Shown: positions 10,023 through 19,981, counted from the stretch's first letter. The stretch: 64,000 bases of DNA from Antarcticimicrobium sediminis (GCF_004348975.1 NZ_SMFP01000002.1:248001-312000); one strand, 5' to 3'. Notes: generated by a model not told the origin, from the letters alone. Numbers and translations are program-made.

Positions 10023-11462
10023 ATGATCCAGGCCGATCTCACTGTTATCCTGCCGGAAATCGTTCTGGCCGTTTACGCCATAGTGGCGCTGATCGTAGCG
10101 GCCTATACCTCCAAGGACCGGTTGGGTCCGATGTTGGTCTGGACCACCAGCGCACTGATGGTGTTGCTGGCGGTTTGGATCGCGACCGGGCCGGGCGGCA
10201 CCCATGTGGCGTTTCACGGCATGATCGTCGACGACGGTTTTGCCCGCTTTTCCAAGGTGACAATCCTGCTTTCGGCGGCGGCAGTTCTGGTGATGAGCCA
10301 GGAGTACATGTCGCGCCGTGGCCTGTTGCGGTTCGAGTATCCGGTACTGGTGGCCCTGGCCACCGTCGGCATGATGATCATGGTCTGCGCCAGCGATCTG
10401 ATGACGCTTTACATGGGGCTGGAATTGCATTCGCTTGCGCTTTACGTGGTCGCAGCCTTGCGTCGGGACAGTGTGAAGTCCACCGAAGCGGGGCTGAAGT
10501 ACTTTGTGCTTGGCGCGCTCAGCTCGGGCATGCTGCTGTATGGCGCATCGCTGGTCTATGGCTATGCCGGCACGACGCTGTTCTCGGGCATCATTCAAAC
10601 CGCGCAGCATGGCGAGGTTTCACTTGGGCTGCTGTTCGGTCTGGTGTTCCTGATCGCCGGGCTGGCCTTCAAGGTCTCGGCGGTTCCGTTCCACATGTGG
10701 ACGCCGGATGTCTATGAAGGGGCGCCGACTCCGGTCACGGCGTTCTTTGCCACCGCGCCCAAGATGGCGGCGATGGCGCTGTTTGCCCGGGTGCTGTTCG
10801 ACGCCTTTGGCGATGCGATCCCCGACTGGAGCCAGGTGATCGCGCTGCTGTCGTTGTTGTCGATGTCCCTTGGGGCCGTGGCGGCGATCGGTCAGCGCGA
10901 TATCAAACGGCTGATGGCCTATTCTTCGATCACACACATGGGCTTTGCACTGATGGGGCTGGCCGCTGGCACTGCCTTTGGGGTGCAGGCGATGCTGATC
11001 TACATGGTGATCTATGTGACGATGAACCTGGGCACCTTTGCCTTCATCCTGATGATGGAAAAGGACGGCAAGCCGGTCACGGATATCTCGGCGCTGAACA
11101 TGTATGCCAAGCGCGAGCCGGGCAAGGCGCTGGCGATGCTGATCCTGATGTTCAGCCTTGCGGGCGTGCCGCCGATGCTGGGCTTCTTCGGCAAGTTCTA
11201 TGTGCTGCGCGCCGCCTATGAGGGCGGGCTGGCTTGGCTGGCAATTGCCGGTGTCATCGCCTCTGTGGTCGCTGCCTTCTATTACATCCGCATCGTCTAC
11301 TACATGTATTTCGGTGAGGACGGGGAAGAGATGGACACCCATTCTTCGCCCGTGCTTTGGGTTTTCCTGACCGGGTCGGCGGCGGTGATGGTGCTGGGTA
11401 TCATCAATATGTTTGGCGTCGAGGGGGTAGCTGCGGCTGCGGCGACAACGCTTGTCAACTGA
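10023..11462 (+). CDS. nuoN: NADH-quinone oxidoreductase subunit N
   Basis: Third antiporter-like proton-pumping subunit (ND2 homologue), 479 residues. The ATG at 10023 follows GGGAGCC and gives the usual N-terminus ([16 protein letters not shown]); an earlier in-frame start lies inside nuoM. Motifs include [39 protein letters not shown] (in two stretches) and [12 protein letters not shown]. Last core gene of the operon, followed by a hairpin. Confidence 0.97.
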   Translation: MIQADLTVILPEIVLAVYAIVALIVAAYTSKDRLGPMLVWTTSALMVLLAVWIATGPGGTHVAFHGMIVDDGFARFSKVTILLSAAAVLVMSQEYMSRRGLLRFEYPVLVALATVGMMIMVCASDLMTLYMGLELHSLALYVVAALRRDSVKSTEAGLKYFVLGALSSGMLLYGASLVYGYAGTTLFSGIIQTAQHGEVSLGLLFGLVFLIAGLAFKVSAVPFHMWTPDVYEGAPTPVTAFFATAPKMAAMALFARVLFDAFGDAIPDWSQVIALLSLLSMSLGAVAAIGQRDIKRLMAYSSITHMGFALMGLAAGTAFGVQAMLIYMVIYVTMNLGTFAFILMMEKDGKPVTDISALNMYAKREPGKALAMLILMFSLAGVPPMLGFFGKFYVLRAAYEGGLAWLAIAGVIASVVAAFYYIRIVYYMYFGEDGEEMDTHSSPVLWVFLTGSAAVMVLGIINMFGVEGVAAAAATTLVN

Positions 11463-11479
11463 CCTTATCCAACCTGAAA

Positions 11480-11513
11480 ACGGCCGTCGGGCATCCCCGG
11501 CGGCCGTCTCTGT
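11480..11513 (+). terminator. Hairpin after nuoN, possible partial terminator
   Basis: An inverted repeat (ACGGCCGTCGGG and its near-complement CCCGGCGGCCGT, one G-U pair) with a four-base loop lies 17 bases after the nuoN stop, followed by a pyrimidine-rich tail with only a short T run. It sits 19 bases before birA, so it may attenuate rather than fully stop transcription into birA-coaX-rnj. Confidence 0.5.
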
Positions 11514-11531
11514 TTCTGGAGGGGGCGGCGC

Positions 11532-12281
11532 ATGACGGGTTGGCCAGAAGGCTATGGTCGCCGGGTTCTGGACGAGGTGGACAGCACCTTGAGCGAAGCT
11601 GCGCGGATCGCCCCGACGTTGCCCGGTCCGGAATGGATTCTGGCGCGGCACCAGACGGCTGCGCGCGGACGGCGCGGGCGCGGTTGGGTCAGCCCCGAGG
11701 GCAATTTCGCGGCCACGCTGGTACTGCGCCTGCAAGGGGCGCCGCAACAGGCCGCCCTGCGCAGCTTCGTGGCCGCGCTGGCGCTGTTTGATGCCTGTGT
11801 CGCGGTGACGGGGCGGCCGGAAAGCTTTTCTCTGAAATGGCCCAATGACGTGCTGCTGAATGGTGCAAAGCTGGCGGGCATTCTGCTGGAAAGTGCCGGA
11901 CAGACGGACGACGAGATGCTGTTGTTCATCGGGATTGGCGTGAATCTGGCCGAGGCTCCGCCCGTCGCCGCGCTTGAGGCGCGGGCGCTGCGGCCAGTGT
12001 CGCTGGCCGGTGAGACCGGTGTGCGGATCACGCCCGAGGATTTCCTGACCGAAGTGGCGGCCGCTTTTGCCCGCTATGAGGCCCAGTTCACGGCGCTTGG
12101 ATTTGCCCCCATCCGCGAGGCCTGGCTTGCCCGCGCCGCCCGACTGGGGCAGCCGGTGACGGCTCGGACCGGCACCTCCGAGACCCACGGCACCTTTGAA
12201 ACGGTGGACGCCGGGGGGCAGCTTGTTCTAATGACCGCGGCAGGGCGGGTGCGCATCCCGGCGGCTGACGTCTATTTCTGA
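11532..12281 (+). CDS. birA: Biotin--[acetyl-CoA-carboxylase] ligase
   Basis: Cytoplasmic ligase that makes biotinyl-5'-AMP and attaches biotin to the carboxyl carrier protein. The 249-residue protein starts directly with the catalytic domain: DEVDSTLSEA, the biotin/ATP loop ARGRRGRGW near residue 45, and KWPNDVLLNGAKLAGILLE. It lacks the N-terminal winged helix of E. coli BirA, so it is a monofunctional (group I) ligase and not a repressor. A GGAGG lies just before the ATG. coaX and rnj follow; this trio downstream of nuo is a familiar alphaproteobacterial arrangement. Confidence 0.93.
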   Translation: MTGWPEGYGRRVLDEVDSTLSEAARIAPTLPGPEWILARHQTAARGRRGRGWVSPEGNFAATLVLRLQGAPQQAALRSFVAALALFDACVAVTGRPESFSLKWPNDVLLNGAKLAGILLESAGQTDDEMLLFIGIGVNLAEAPPVAALEARALRPVSLAGETGVRITPEDFLTEVAAAFARYEAQFTALGFAPIREAWLARAARLGQPVTARTGTSETHGTFETVDAGGQLVLMTAAGRVRIPAADVYF

Positions 12282-12300
12282 AACACGAGGGGGGCGGTTC

Positions 12301-13077
12301 ATGCTTCTGGCTATCGATTGCGGCAATACCAATACCGTGTTCTCGATCTGGGACGGGGAGAAATTTCTCTGTACCCTGCGCACCTCGACCCATCATGCGC
12401 GCACGGCGGATGCCTATTTCACCTGGTATTCGACGCTGGTGAAACATTACGGAATCGAGGTCGACATCACCGAGGTGATCATTTCCTCGACCGTGCCGCG
12501 CGTGGTTTTCAACCTGCGGGTCTTTGCCGATCGGTTCTTTGGCTGCCGCCCGCTGGTGGTTGGCAAACCCGAATGCCTGTTGCCGCAGCAGCCACGTGTC
12601 GATGCCGATACGCAGATCGGGCCAGACCGGTTGGTCAATACCGCCGGGGCCTATGACCGGCATGGCGGCAATCTGATCGTTGTAGATTTCGGAACCGCCA
12701 CTACATTTGACGTAGTGGGCGATGATGGGGCCTATGAGGGCGGCGTGATCGCTCCGGGTGTGAACCTGAGCCTTGAGGCCCTGCATATGGCAGCGGCCGC
12801 GCTCCCCCATGTGGATATCGCCAAGCCCGAGCACGTGATCGGTACAAACACCGTCACGTGTATGCAGTCGGGCGTTTTTTGGGGCTATGTCGGCCTCGTG
12901 CGCGAGATTTGCGCACAGATCAAGAGCGAGCGCGATCGCGACATGATGATCGTGGCGACCGGGGGACTGGCCGCGCTCTTTCAACAAAACGAGGCGTTGT
13001 TCGACGCCTATGAAGAAGATTTGACGATGCACGGGTTGACCGTGATTCATCGCTATAACAAGGAAAATACACCGTAA
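12301..13077 (+). CDS. coaX: Type III pantothenate kinase
   Basis: Catalyses the first step of coenzyme A synthesis, ATP-dependent phosphorylation of pantothenate. The 258-residue product has the ASKHA-fold phosphate motif DCGNTNTVFSIWDG at the N-terminus, the pantothenate-binding GPDRLVNTAGA around residues 109-119 and the second phosphate loop DFGTATTFDVV. Type III enzymes are insensitive to CoA feedback and need a monovalent cation. The TAA stop shares its last A with the rnj ATG (TAATG), so rnj translation is likely coupled. Confidence 0.95.
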   Translation: MLLAIDCGNTNTVFSIWDGEKFLCTLRTSTHHARTADAYFTWYSTLVKHYGIEVDITEVIISSTVPRVVFNLRVFADRFFGCRPLVVGKPECLLPQQPRVDADTQIGPDRLVNTAGAYDRHGGNLIVVDFGTATTFDVVGDDGAYEGGVIAPGVNLSLEALHMAAAALPHVDIAKPEHVIGTNTVTCMQSGVFWGYVGLVREICAQIKSERDRDMMIVATGGLAALFQQNEALFDAYEEDLTMHGLTVIHRYNKENTP

Positions 13078-14744
13078 TGAGCAGTAAACGATTGATCTAC
13101 CTCCCGCTCGGGGGCGCCGGCGAGATCGGCATGAATGCCTATGTCTACGGCTATGGCGCACCGGATAAGGAACGACTGATTCTGGTCGATCTGGGCGTGA
13201 CCTTCCCCGATATGGATGGCAGCCCCGGGGTGGACCTGATCCTGCCGGATATCACCTGGCTGAAAGAGCGCGCCGACCGGCTTGAGGCGATCTTTATTAC
13301 CCATGCGCACGAGGATCACGTCGGCGCCGTGGCGCATTTCTATCGTGATCTGGGCGCGCCGGTTTATGCGCGTGCCTTTACCGCCAATATCGCGCGCGGA
13401 AAAATGGCCGAGTTTGGCCATTCGGACAAGGCCGTGCGCACTGTGTCGGCTTGGCCGGAACAGGTCGAGGCCGGACCGTTCAAGGTCAGCTTCCTGCCGA
13501 TTTCCCACTCCATCCCCGAAAGCGCGGGTCTGGTGATTGACAGCCCCGAAGGCCGGGTCATCCACAGCGGCGATTTCAAACTGGACCGCAATCCGATGGT
13601 GGGCGAGGCGTTCGATCCCGACCTGTGGGCCGAGGCGGCCAAGCCCGGTGTGCGGGCGTTGATCTGCGATTCCACCAATGTGTTTTCGCTCGCGCCCGGT
13701 CGCTCGGAATCCGAATTGGGTGCGCCGATCGAAGAGCTGGTGAGCAAGGCCAGCGGAATGGTGGTTGCGACTACCTTCGCCTCCAACGTGGCGCGGGTAA
13801 AGACGCTGGCCGAAGCAGGAGAGCGGGCAGGGCGCTCGATCGTGCTGCTGGGGCGGGCGATGCGCCGGATGGTCGAAGCGGCGATCGAAACCGGCGTGCT
13901 GCGCAGCTTTCCCAAGGTGGTGAGCTCGGAAGAGGCGCTGAACATTCCGCGCGAAAACCTGATGCTGTTGGTCACCGGCAGCCAGGGCGAGCGGCGCGCG
14001 GCCAGTGCCCAACTGGCCCGTGGCAAGTATCGCGGTCTGACGCTGGCCGAGGGCGATATGTTCCTGTTCTCGTCCAAGACCATTCCGGGCAACGAGCGTG
14101 GTGTGATCCGCATCATGAACCAGCTCAGCGAAAAGGGCGTGGATGTGGTGGATGATTCCACCGGTCGCTATCACGTCTCGGGCCATGCCAACCGCCCGGA
14201 TCTGTTGCGGATGCATGAGATCGTGCAGCCGCAGATGGTGATCCCGATGCATGGCGAACACCGCCATCTGCGTGAACATGCCGGTCTGGCCAAGGCGAAC
14301 GGTTTCGCCTCGATCGTTGCGGTGAACGGCATGATGCTGGACCTGTCGGGCAATGCGCCCAAGGTCGTGGGCTTTGTCGACACCGGGCGGACCTATCTGG
14401 ACGGCTCGGTCAAGATCGGGGCACTGGATGGCGTCGTGCGCGACCGGATCCGGATGGCGCTGAACGGGCATGTGGTGGTCTCGGTCGTGCTGGACGAAGA
14501 CGACGTGCCGATTGACGGCGCCTGGGTCGACGCTATGGGGCTGGCTGCCAAAGGCACATCGAATGCGCCCTTGGCGGACGTTCTGGAAGAGGATCTGGGC
14601 CAGTTTTTGGCCCGCGCCGCGCGCAAGACCCTGATTGATGATACCAAGCTGGAAGAGGGGCTGCGCCGTGTCGTCCGTCAGAGCGCGCAGAACGAGATCG
14701 GAAAAAAACCCGAGGTGACGGTGATTGTCAGCCGCATGGGGTAA
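13077..14744 (+). CDS. rnj: Ribonuclease J
   Basis: Metallo-beta-lactamase/beta-CASP ribonuclease with 5'-3' exonuclease and endonuclease activity in mRNA turnover and rRNA maturation. The 555 residues carry the Zn-binding THAHEDHVGAV motif near residue 75, the second metal motif GDFKLD, the Asp-containing CDSTN, and the beta-CASP block ending in MHGEHRHLREH. The C-terminal domain present in full-length RNase J is intact. Alphaproteobacteria commonly have RNase J alongside RNase E. Confidence 0.94.
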   Translation: MSSKRLIYLPLGGAGEIGMNAYVYGYGAPDKERLILVDLGVTFPDMDGSPGVDLILPDITWLKERADRLEAIFITHAHEDHVGAVAHFYRDLGAPVYARAFTANIARGKMAEFGHSDKAVRTVSAWPEQVEAGPFKVSFLPISHSIPESAGLVIDSPEGRVIHSGDFKLDRNPMVGEAFDPDLWAEAAKPGVRALICDSTNVFSLAPGRSESELGAPIEELVSKASGMVVATTFASNVARVKTLAEAGERAGRSIVLLGRAMRRMVEAAIETGVLRSFPKVVSSEEALNIPRENLMLLVTGSQGERRAASAQLARGKYRGLTLAEGDMFLFSSKTIPGNERGVIRIMNQLSEKGVDVVDDSTGRYHVSGHANRPDLLRMHEIVQPQMVIPMHGEHRHLREHAGLAKANGFASIVAVNGMMLDLSGNAPKVVGFVDTGRTYLDGSVKIGALDGVVRDRIRMALNGHVVVSVVLDEDDVPIDGAWVDAMGLAAKGTSNAPLADVLEEDLGQFLARAARKTLIDDTKLEEGLRRVVRQSAQNEIGKKPEVTVIVSRMG

Positions 14745-14770
14745 GGGGCATTTTGCCCTGACCAACGAAA

Positions 14771-14803
14771 AACGCGCCCGGGCTTGTAAGCCGCGGGCGC
14801 GTT
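14771..14803. terminator. Bidirectional terminator between rnj and the DEAD-box helicase
   Basis: A strong hairpin: arms AACGCGCCCG and CGGGCGCGTT plus an inner GGCT/AGCC pair around a TGTA loop, with one bulged G. It is flanked by AAAA on the left and TT on the right and lies between two convergent genes, as expected for a shared terminator. Confidence 0.75.
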
Positions 14804-14827
14804 TGCGTTCTGACCTTGCCGCGGGGC

Positions 14828-16423
14828 TTAGTCCGTGCGGCGGTCCTCGAAGCTTAGCGCGATGAAGCTGGGCATGTGATCGCCCATACCGGTCACGTTG
14901 TTCCCTTTAGACCGGTCGCTGCGGCTGCGTGAACTACTGGAGCTGCTGCGTGGCTGTCTGGGGCTGCGGCGCTCCTCATCGCGGGGCGCGGCGGCTTGGG
15001 GCGCTTCGGTGCGAGGCTTTTCGGTGCGAGGCTCTTCGGCGCGCACCTTTTCAACCGGCTGTTCCACGGGCTTTTCTGCAGGCTTTTCAGCTGGCATTTC
15101 CGCTGGTGTAATTGCTGGCATTTCTGCTGATTTTTCTGCGGGCACGGTGGCTGCAGGTGTTGCCGTGGATCTGGACGTGGATCTCGCCGCAGATCTGGGG
15201 GCGGGCTTGCGCTCTGATTTGGCCGCCGGTTTTGGCGTTGGCGCCGCTTCGGCTACGGGTTCAATTTTGCTCGACCCCAGCGGGTTTTCCAGCCGCGGAA
15301 TTTCCCGTTCCACAAGCCGCTCGATCGCCTCCAGCGCCTTTTCGTCGCGCGGCACGCAGATCATCATCGCCTTGCCATCGCGTCCGGCGCGACCGGTACG
15401 ACCGATCCGGTGCACGTAATCCTCGGCATGGCCGGGGACGTCGAAGTTGAACACGTGGCTGACGGCAGGCACGTCCAGCCCGCGCGCGGCCACGTCCGAG
15501 GCGACGAGGAACCGCAGGCTGCCTTCGCGGAATCCGTCCAATGTGCGGGTGCGCTGGCTTTGCTCCAGATCGCCGTGGATCGGGGCGGCGTCATAGCCGT
15601 ATTTCGTCAGCGATTTCGCGACCGTATCCACATCCATCTTGCGATTGCAGAAGATGATTGCGTTGGTGCATTTATCGCCCTCGGCGTCGATCATCGCGCG
15701 CAGCAGCTTGCGCTTTTCGCTGGCCTCGCGATCCTTGCGCGATGCCTTGAAGATGACCACGCCCTGTTCGATATTTTCGGCGGTGGTGGCCTGACGGGCA
15801 ATTTCGATCCGCTCGGGGTTCGACAGGAAGGTATTGGTGATCCGCTCGATCTCGGGCGCCATGGTGGCCGAGAAGAACAGCGTCTGGCGGGTAAAGGGGG
15901 TCAGCGAGAAGATGCGTTCGATATCGGGGATGAACCCCATGTCGAGCATGCGGTCCGCCTCGTCCACCACCATGATCTGCACGCCGGTCAACAGCAGTTT
16001 GCCGCGCTCGAAATGATCCAGCAGCCGACCCGGGGTCGCGATCAGCACGTCGACGCCCTTGTCGATCAACTGATCCTGCTCCTTGAAACTGACGCCGCCG
16101 ATCAGCAGCGCCTTGGTCAGCTTGACGTGTTTGGCATAGGTGTCAAAGTTCTCGGCCACCTGCGCGGCAAGTTCCCGCGTCGGGCACAGCACCAGACTGC
16201 GCGGCATCCGCGCCCGGGCACGACCGCGCGCCAGCAGCGTGATCATTGGCAGGGTAAAGCTTGCCGTCTTGCCGGTGCCAGTCTGGGCAATGCCCAGCAC
16301 GTCGCGTCCGGCAAGCGCGGGGGGGATCGCGCCAGACTGGATTGGGGTGGGCGATTCATAGCCGGCTTCTTCGACGGCCTTGAGAACCTTCGGGTTGAGA
16401 TTCAGATCAGAAAATTTTGTCAT
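14828..16423 (-). CDS. DEAD-box RNA helicase, RhlE type
   Basis: ATP-dependent RNA helicase of 531 residues. Motifs in order: Q motif (YESPTPIQSGAIP), I AQTGTGKT, Ia PTRELA, II DEAD, III SAT, VI HRIGRTGRAGR. The core ends near residue 370; the remaining tail is low complexity, first an Ala/Pro/Glu/Lys section with repeated PAEK/PAEM units, then Arg/Ser-rich (SPRQPRSSSSSSRSRSDRSKG), probably an RNA-binding or disordered extension. The start at 16423 (MTKFSDLNL) is the usual N-terminus; the longer in-frame extension to 16546 is not. Likely roles are ribosome assembly and cold-induced RNA remodelling. Confidence 0.92.
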   Translation of the reverse strand: MTKFSDLNLNPKVLKAVEEAGYESPTPIQSGAIPPALAGRDVLGIAQTGTGKTASFTLPMITLLARGRARARMPRSLVLCPTRELAAQVAENFDTYAKHVKLTKALLIGGVSFKEQDQLIDKGVDVLIATPGRLLDHFERGKLLLTGVQIMVVDEADRMLDMGFIPDIERIFSLTPFTRQTLFFSATMAPEIERITNTFLSNPERIEIARQATTAENIEQGVVIFKASRKDREASEKRKLLRAMIDAEGDKCTNAIIFCNRKMDVDTVAKSLTKYGYDAAPIHGDLEQSQRTRTLDGFREGSLRFLVASDVAARGLDVPAVSHVFNFDVPGHAEDYVHRIGRTGRAGRDGKAMMICVPRDEKALEAIERLVEREIPRLENPLGSSKIEPVAEAAPTPKPAAKSERKPAPRSAARSTSRSTATPAATVPAEKSAEMPAITPAEMPAEKPAEKPVEQPVEKVRAEEPRTEKPRTEAPQAAAPRDEERRSPRQPRSSSSSSRSRSDRSKGNNVTGMGDHMPSFIALSFEDRRTD

Positions 16424-16580
16424 GTGTTTCCGCATTTCGCGGACATCGACATGGCCCGCGTCTGGTCCGGGCCGGACCCGGATGGTCCCGCGTCTTGCGC
16501 ATGATAGCCCGTAACGCCCCATAGCAAAAAGGCGGGTCGCGGTCAAACAAAGTTACCGTAGGTGCAAGTTTCCGGCGGAT

Positions 16581-17537
16581 TCAGGTTTTTTGGGAAACAG
16601 TTTTCGGAAAATCCGGGAATTGTTTCTGTCTTTTGGCGTCGAGTTGCAACTCGCAGCGATGCAATAGACCCGCCGCATCAAGGGCGCTGCACAGGGCAGG
16701 CGAGTCGACGCAAAGTTCATCATAAAAGGCGCGCAACCCGGAGTCGCCCTCGCTTGCCTCGATTTCGCTCAGCACCTCATGCAGGGTCAGCCCGCCCTTG
16801 TCGCGGGGCCGGGCAGGGGCAAGTTCAGCGCGGTAAGAGCCATGCGACAGCCGGTAGCGATAGGCGGCGATCCAGTCCTCCCAGCTTTTGGCATGGCAAT
16901 GCAGCAGCAGGGTGGTCGCCAGCGCCACCTCGCCGGGGTTCATCTCGGCACCGCGAAACACGTTGTGAATGCGGATCTCCAGCGGGTCGATCCCGGTGCG
17001 GACAAACAGCTTGCCCGCCACATGACTAAGGAAACCACCCTTCACATGGGCGCCGAACCGGGGATAAAGCCGGGCCACGGTCGCGGCGCGCTCGGGTCCG
17101 CCGGGGATAAAGCCCTTGAACAGGGTGCCATCGCCTGCCAGCGCCTCGGCCGGGCGGATGCGGGCGCAGAGCGCATCAGCGGGAAGTGCATCAAGAAGAT
17201 TCGCCAAGGGGTTGTCGGGCCACAGAAATTCATCCACGTCCATATGGATCAACCAGTCCAACTCACCGCCCTTGCGGTGATAGGCATGGGTGGCGTTGGC
17301 GGCCTGTCGGACCTGATGTTTGACCGGGCGTTTGATCCCCAGCCTGTTCCAATGGGCCTCGTCGCAGGTAAAGACGCGCACCTTTGGATGCGGCTTGAGT
17401 GTGGCCTGCGCTTCGGGATTCGGGGCATCAAGGAACAGGTACAGCCTATGCGCGCCCAATTCGATATGATGGGCGGCGAAATCGAGGATCTCGCGCACCG
17501 GGGCCTTGATGGTGGCGACAAGGCCCCAAGTGGTCAT
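16581..17537 (-). CDS. Glycosyltransferase family 2-like protein
   Basis: Encodes 318 residues. The N-terminus has the nucleotide-sugar fold start (LVATIKAPVREILDFAAHHIELGAHRLYLFLD) and the DxD-like metal motif HMDVDEF around residue 97, typical of the glycosyltransferase 2/92-like group in Roseobacters. A strong purine-rich ribosome binding site (GGGGGAGGA) precedes the ATG. The C-terminal region has conserved His/Trp (LLLHCHAKSWEDW). Acceptor and sugar cannot be told from sequence; no cell-surface polysaccharide cluster is around it. Confidence 0.8.
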   Translation of the reverse strand: MTTWGLVATIKAPVREILDFAAHHIELGAHRLYLFLDAPNPEAQATLKPHPKVRVFTCDEAHWNRLGIKRPVKHQVRQAANATHAYHRKGGELDWLIHMDVDEFLWPDNPLANLLDALPADALCARIRPAEALAGDGTLFKGFIPGGPERAATVARLYPRFGAHVKGGFLSHVAGKLFVRTGIDPLEIRIHNVFRGAEMNPGEVALATTLLLHCHAKSWEDWIAAYRYRLSHGSYRAELAPARPRDKGGLTLHEVLSEIEASEGDSGLRAFYDELCVDSPALCSALDAAGLLHRCELQLDAKRQKQFPDFPKTVSQKT

Positions 17538-17715
17538 GCGCGGCGGTCCTCCCCCGGTGGCTGTGCGGTTCCCTACGCCGCCAGATCGGTTTCGGTCCGC
17601 AGCGTATGAACCAGCATATCATGCTGGATCGTTGGGTCCAGTGGCCCCGGGGCGAGGTCAGGCACATGAACGGACTGAAGAAAACGAAGACGCGGCAGCA
17701 TACCGCGCCAGCGTG

Positions 17716-19323
17716 CTAGGCCATCATTTCCTTGGTCGCCGTCAGTTTCAGCTCTGGATAGTCGCGTTCGATCCGGTCGATATCCCATTGCAAACGGGTC
17801 AGATAGACGATGTCGCCGTCATGGTCGTGCGCGATGTGCTGCTTGTTGGAATTAACAAACTTATCAATCGCTTGCTTGTCACCGCTCACCCAGCGGGCCG
17901 AGGTGAACTGGCTGGGCTCAAAGCGCACGGGAAGCCCGTATTCCATTTCGATTCGACTGGCCAGAACCTCGAATTGCAACGCCCCCACGACGCCGACGAT
18001 AAAGCCGGACCCGATCGAGGGTTTGAACACCTTGGCTGCACCTTCCTCGGCGAATTGCATCAGGGCCTTCTCCAGATGCTTGGCCTTCATCGGATCGGCT
18101 GCGCGCACAGTTTGAAGCAGTTCTGGCGCAAAGGAGGGGATGCCGGTCACACGCAAGGATTCCCCTTCGGTCAAGGTGTCGCCGATGCGCAACTGCCCAT
18201 GGTTGGGGATGCCGATGATATCGCCGACCCAAGCTTCCTCTGCAAGCTCGCGATCCGAGGCGAGGAACAGCACGGGGTTGGAAATCGCCATCGGTTTTTT
18301 CGACCGCACATGCAGCAGTTTCATGCCGCGTTTGAAATGCCCCGAGGCGAGGCGGACAAAGGCGACCCGGTCGCGATGCTTGGGGTCCATATTCGCCTGA
18401 ACCTTGAAGACGAAGCCCGAAACCTTTGTTTCCTCAGGGAGAATTTCGCGCGGGCTAGCCTTTTGCGGCTGTGGTTCCGGGCCATAGGTGCCGATCCCAT
18501 CCATCAGTTCCTTGACGCCGAAAGAGTTGATGGCAGAGCCGAACCAGATCGGGGTCATATGCCCCTCCAGCACCGATTGCGGATCAAGCGCGGGCAGCAG
18601 TTCGCGCGCCATCTCGACCTCTTCCTTGAGTTGCGCCAACAGGTGCGCCGGCACATGTTCGACCAGTTTCGGATCGTCCAGCCCGTTGATTTCGATGCTT
18701 TCGGCGACCTTGTTGCGGTCGGCGCGGTCCATCAGTTCCAGCCGGTCGCGCAACAGATCATAGCAGCCCATGAAATCGCGTCCGACGCCGATCGGCCAAC
18801 TTGCGGGCGTCACGTCGATGGCCAGATTCTCCTGGATCTCATCAATGATGTCGAAGGTGTCGCGGCTCTCGCGGTCCATCTTGTTACAGAAGGTCAGGAT
18901 CGGCAGATCGCGCAACCGGCAGACCTCGAACAGCTTCTGGGTTTGGCTTTCCACCCCCTTGGCGCCGTCGATTACCATCACGGCCGCATCCACTGCGGTC
19001 AGTGTGCGATAGGTGTCTTCTGAGAAGTCCGAGTGCCCGGGCGTATCAACAAGATTGAAGCGGAAGGTTTTGAAATCAAATGACATTGCAGAGGCCGAGA
19101 CGGAAATGCCGCGATCCTTTTCCATCTGCATGAAGTCCGAGCGCGTACGCCGCGCCTCGCCCTTGGCGCGCACCTGACCGGCCATCTGGATGGCGCCCCC
19201 GTAAAGGAGGAATTTTTCGGTCAGCGTGGTTTTGCCCGCATCGGGATGCGAGATAATCGCAAACGTGCGACGGCGCGCGATTTCGGGCGGCAAGGCGGGG
19301 CGGTTGGGGGTGAGGTCGTGCAT
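17716..19323 (-). CDS. prfC: Peptide chain release factor 3
   Basis: Ribosome-bound GTPase that releases class I release factors after termination. The 535-residue protein has G1 SHPDAGKTTLTEK near residue 25, G3 DTPGHSDF, G4 NKMD and the RF3-specific C-terminal domains (SGFIVGVVGALQFEVL). I chose the ATG at 19323, which gives the family length; a TTG 12 codons upstream is possible but less likely. It runs opposite to the SnoaL-like gene, leaving a 241-base divergent intergenic region that should hold both promoters. Confidence 0.95.
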   Translation of the reverse strand: MHDLTPNRPALPPEIARRRTFAIISHPDAGKTTLTEKFLLYGGAIQMAGQVRAKGEARRTRSDFMQMEKDRGISVSASAMSFDFKTFRFNLVDTPGHSDFSEDTYRTLTAVDAAVMVIDGAKGVESQTQKLFEVCRLRDLPILTFCNKMDRESRDTFDIIDEIQENLAIDVTPASWPIGVGRDFMGCYDLLRDRLELMDRADRNKVAESIEINGLDDPKLVEHVPAHLLAQLKEEVEMARELLPALDPQSVLEGHMTPIWFGSAINSFGVKELMDGIGTYGPEPQPQKASPREILPEETKVSGFVFKVQANMDPKHRDRVAFVRLASGHFKRGMKLLHVRSKKPMAISNPVLFLASDRELAEEAWVGDIIGIPNHGQLRIGDTLTEGESLRVTGIPSFAPELLQTVRAADPMKAKHLEKALMQFAEEGAAKVFKPSIGSGFIVGVVGALQFEVLASRIEMEYGLPVRFEPSQFTSARWVSGDKQAIDKFVNSNKQHIAHDHDGDIVYLTRLQWDIDRIERDYPELKLTATKEMMA

Positions 19324-19564
19324 GATCGCGCGTATAGGTAAGGTTTGGGGCCGTGGCAAGAAAATCAGCGCGGACCGGCCCAGTGCCGCGCGTGCGGTCC
19401 GGGGGGCTTTGCCCCTGATTTTTCAGGAAAAGTTTAACACCATCCGCGGGCGCGGGAAAAGCAGCAGCTGCCGCGCAGCACACCCGGCGCGGGATTTGGG
19501 CTTGGACGAATCGGACCACCGTGCGAGGATGGGAACGTATAGTGAACAAATAGGAGGGGGTGTC

Positions 19565-19924
19565 ATGGATCTGAAAGCAATTGCCGGGGAACTGGTGGCA
19601 GGCTGCCGCGAGGGGCGCGAAGCGGCGAATCTGACGCGGCTCTATGCGCCGGGCGCGGTGTCGATCGAGGCTGCTGATATGGGCAACGGGCGCGAGGCCG
19701 TCGGGCTGGACGCGATCCGCGGCAAACATGACTGGTGGGCCGACGCCATGGAGGTGTTGGAGAGCGAGGTCACCGGCCCGATGCTGCATGGCGATGACCG
19801 CTTTGCGGTGATTTTCCGCATGAAAGCGCGGGAAAAGGCCAGTGGCGAGATCCGGGATATGCAGGAAGTGGGCGTCTATACCGTGGCCGATGGCAAGATC
19901 ACGCGTGAGGAGTTCTTTTACTGA
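19565..19924 (+). CDS. SnoaL/NTF2-like fold protein
   Basis: Encodes 119 residues with the cone-shaped NTF2-like pattern: N-terminal helices, then LTRLYAPGAVSIEA, GLDAIRGKHDWW and a C-terminal strand series ending in YTVADGKITREEFFY. The ATG follows GGAGGGGG. Such proteins may be small isomerases, hydrolases or non-catalytic binders; no substrate can be inferred. It stands alone between prfC (divergent) and the Hint-domain gene (convergent). Confidence 0.75.
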   Translation: MDLKAIAGELVAGCREGREAANLTRLYAPGAVSIEAADMGNGREAVGLDAIRGKHDWWADAMEVLESEVTGPMLHGDDRFAVIFRMKAREKASGEIRDMQEVGVYTVADGKITREEFFY

Positions 19925-19981
19925 TCCGTCCTTGATCCGTCCTTGATTTGCGCGACACGTCGGCCGTCGAGCGGAGCAGGG

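Noticed and set aside
17573-17701. 42-codon minus-strand frame between prfC and the glycosyltransferase gene
   Set aside because: No convincing ribosome binding site and no recognisable motif; the length is within chance. Could be revisited if conserved.
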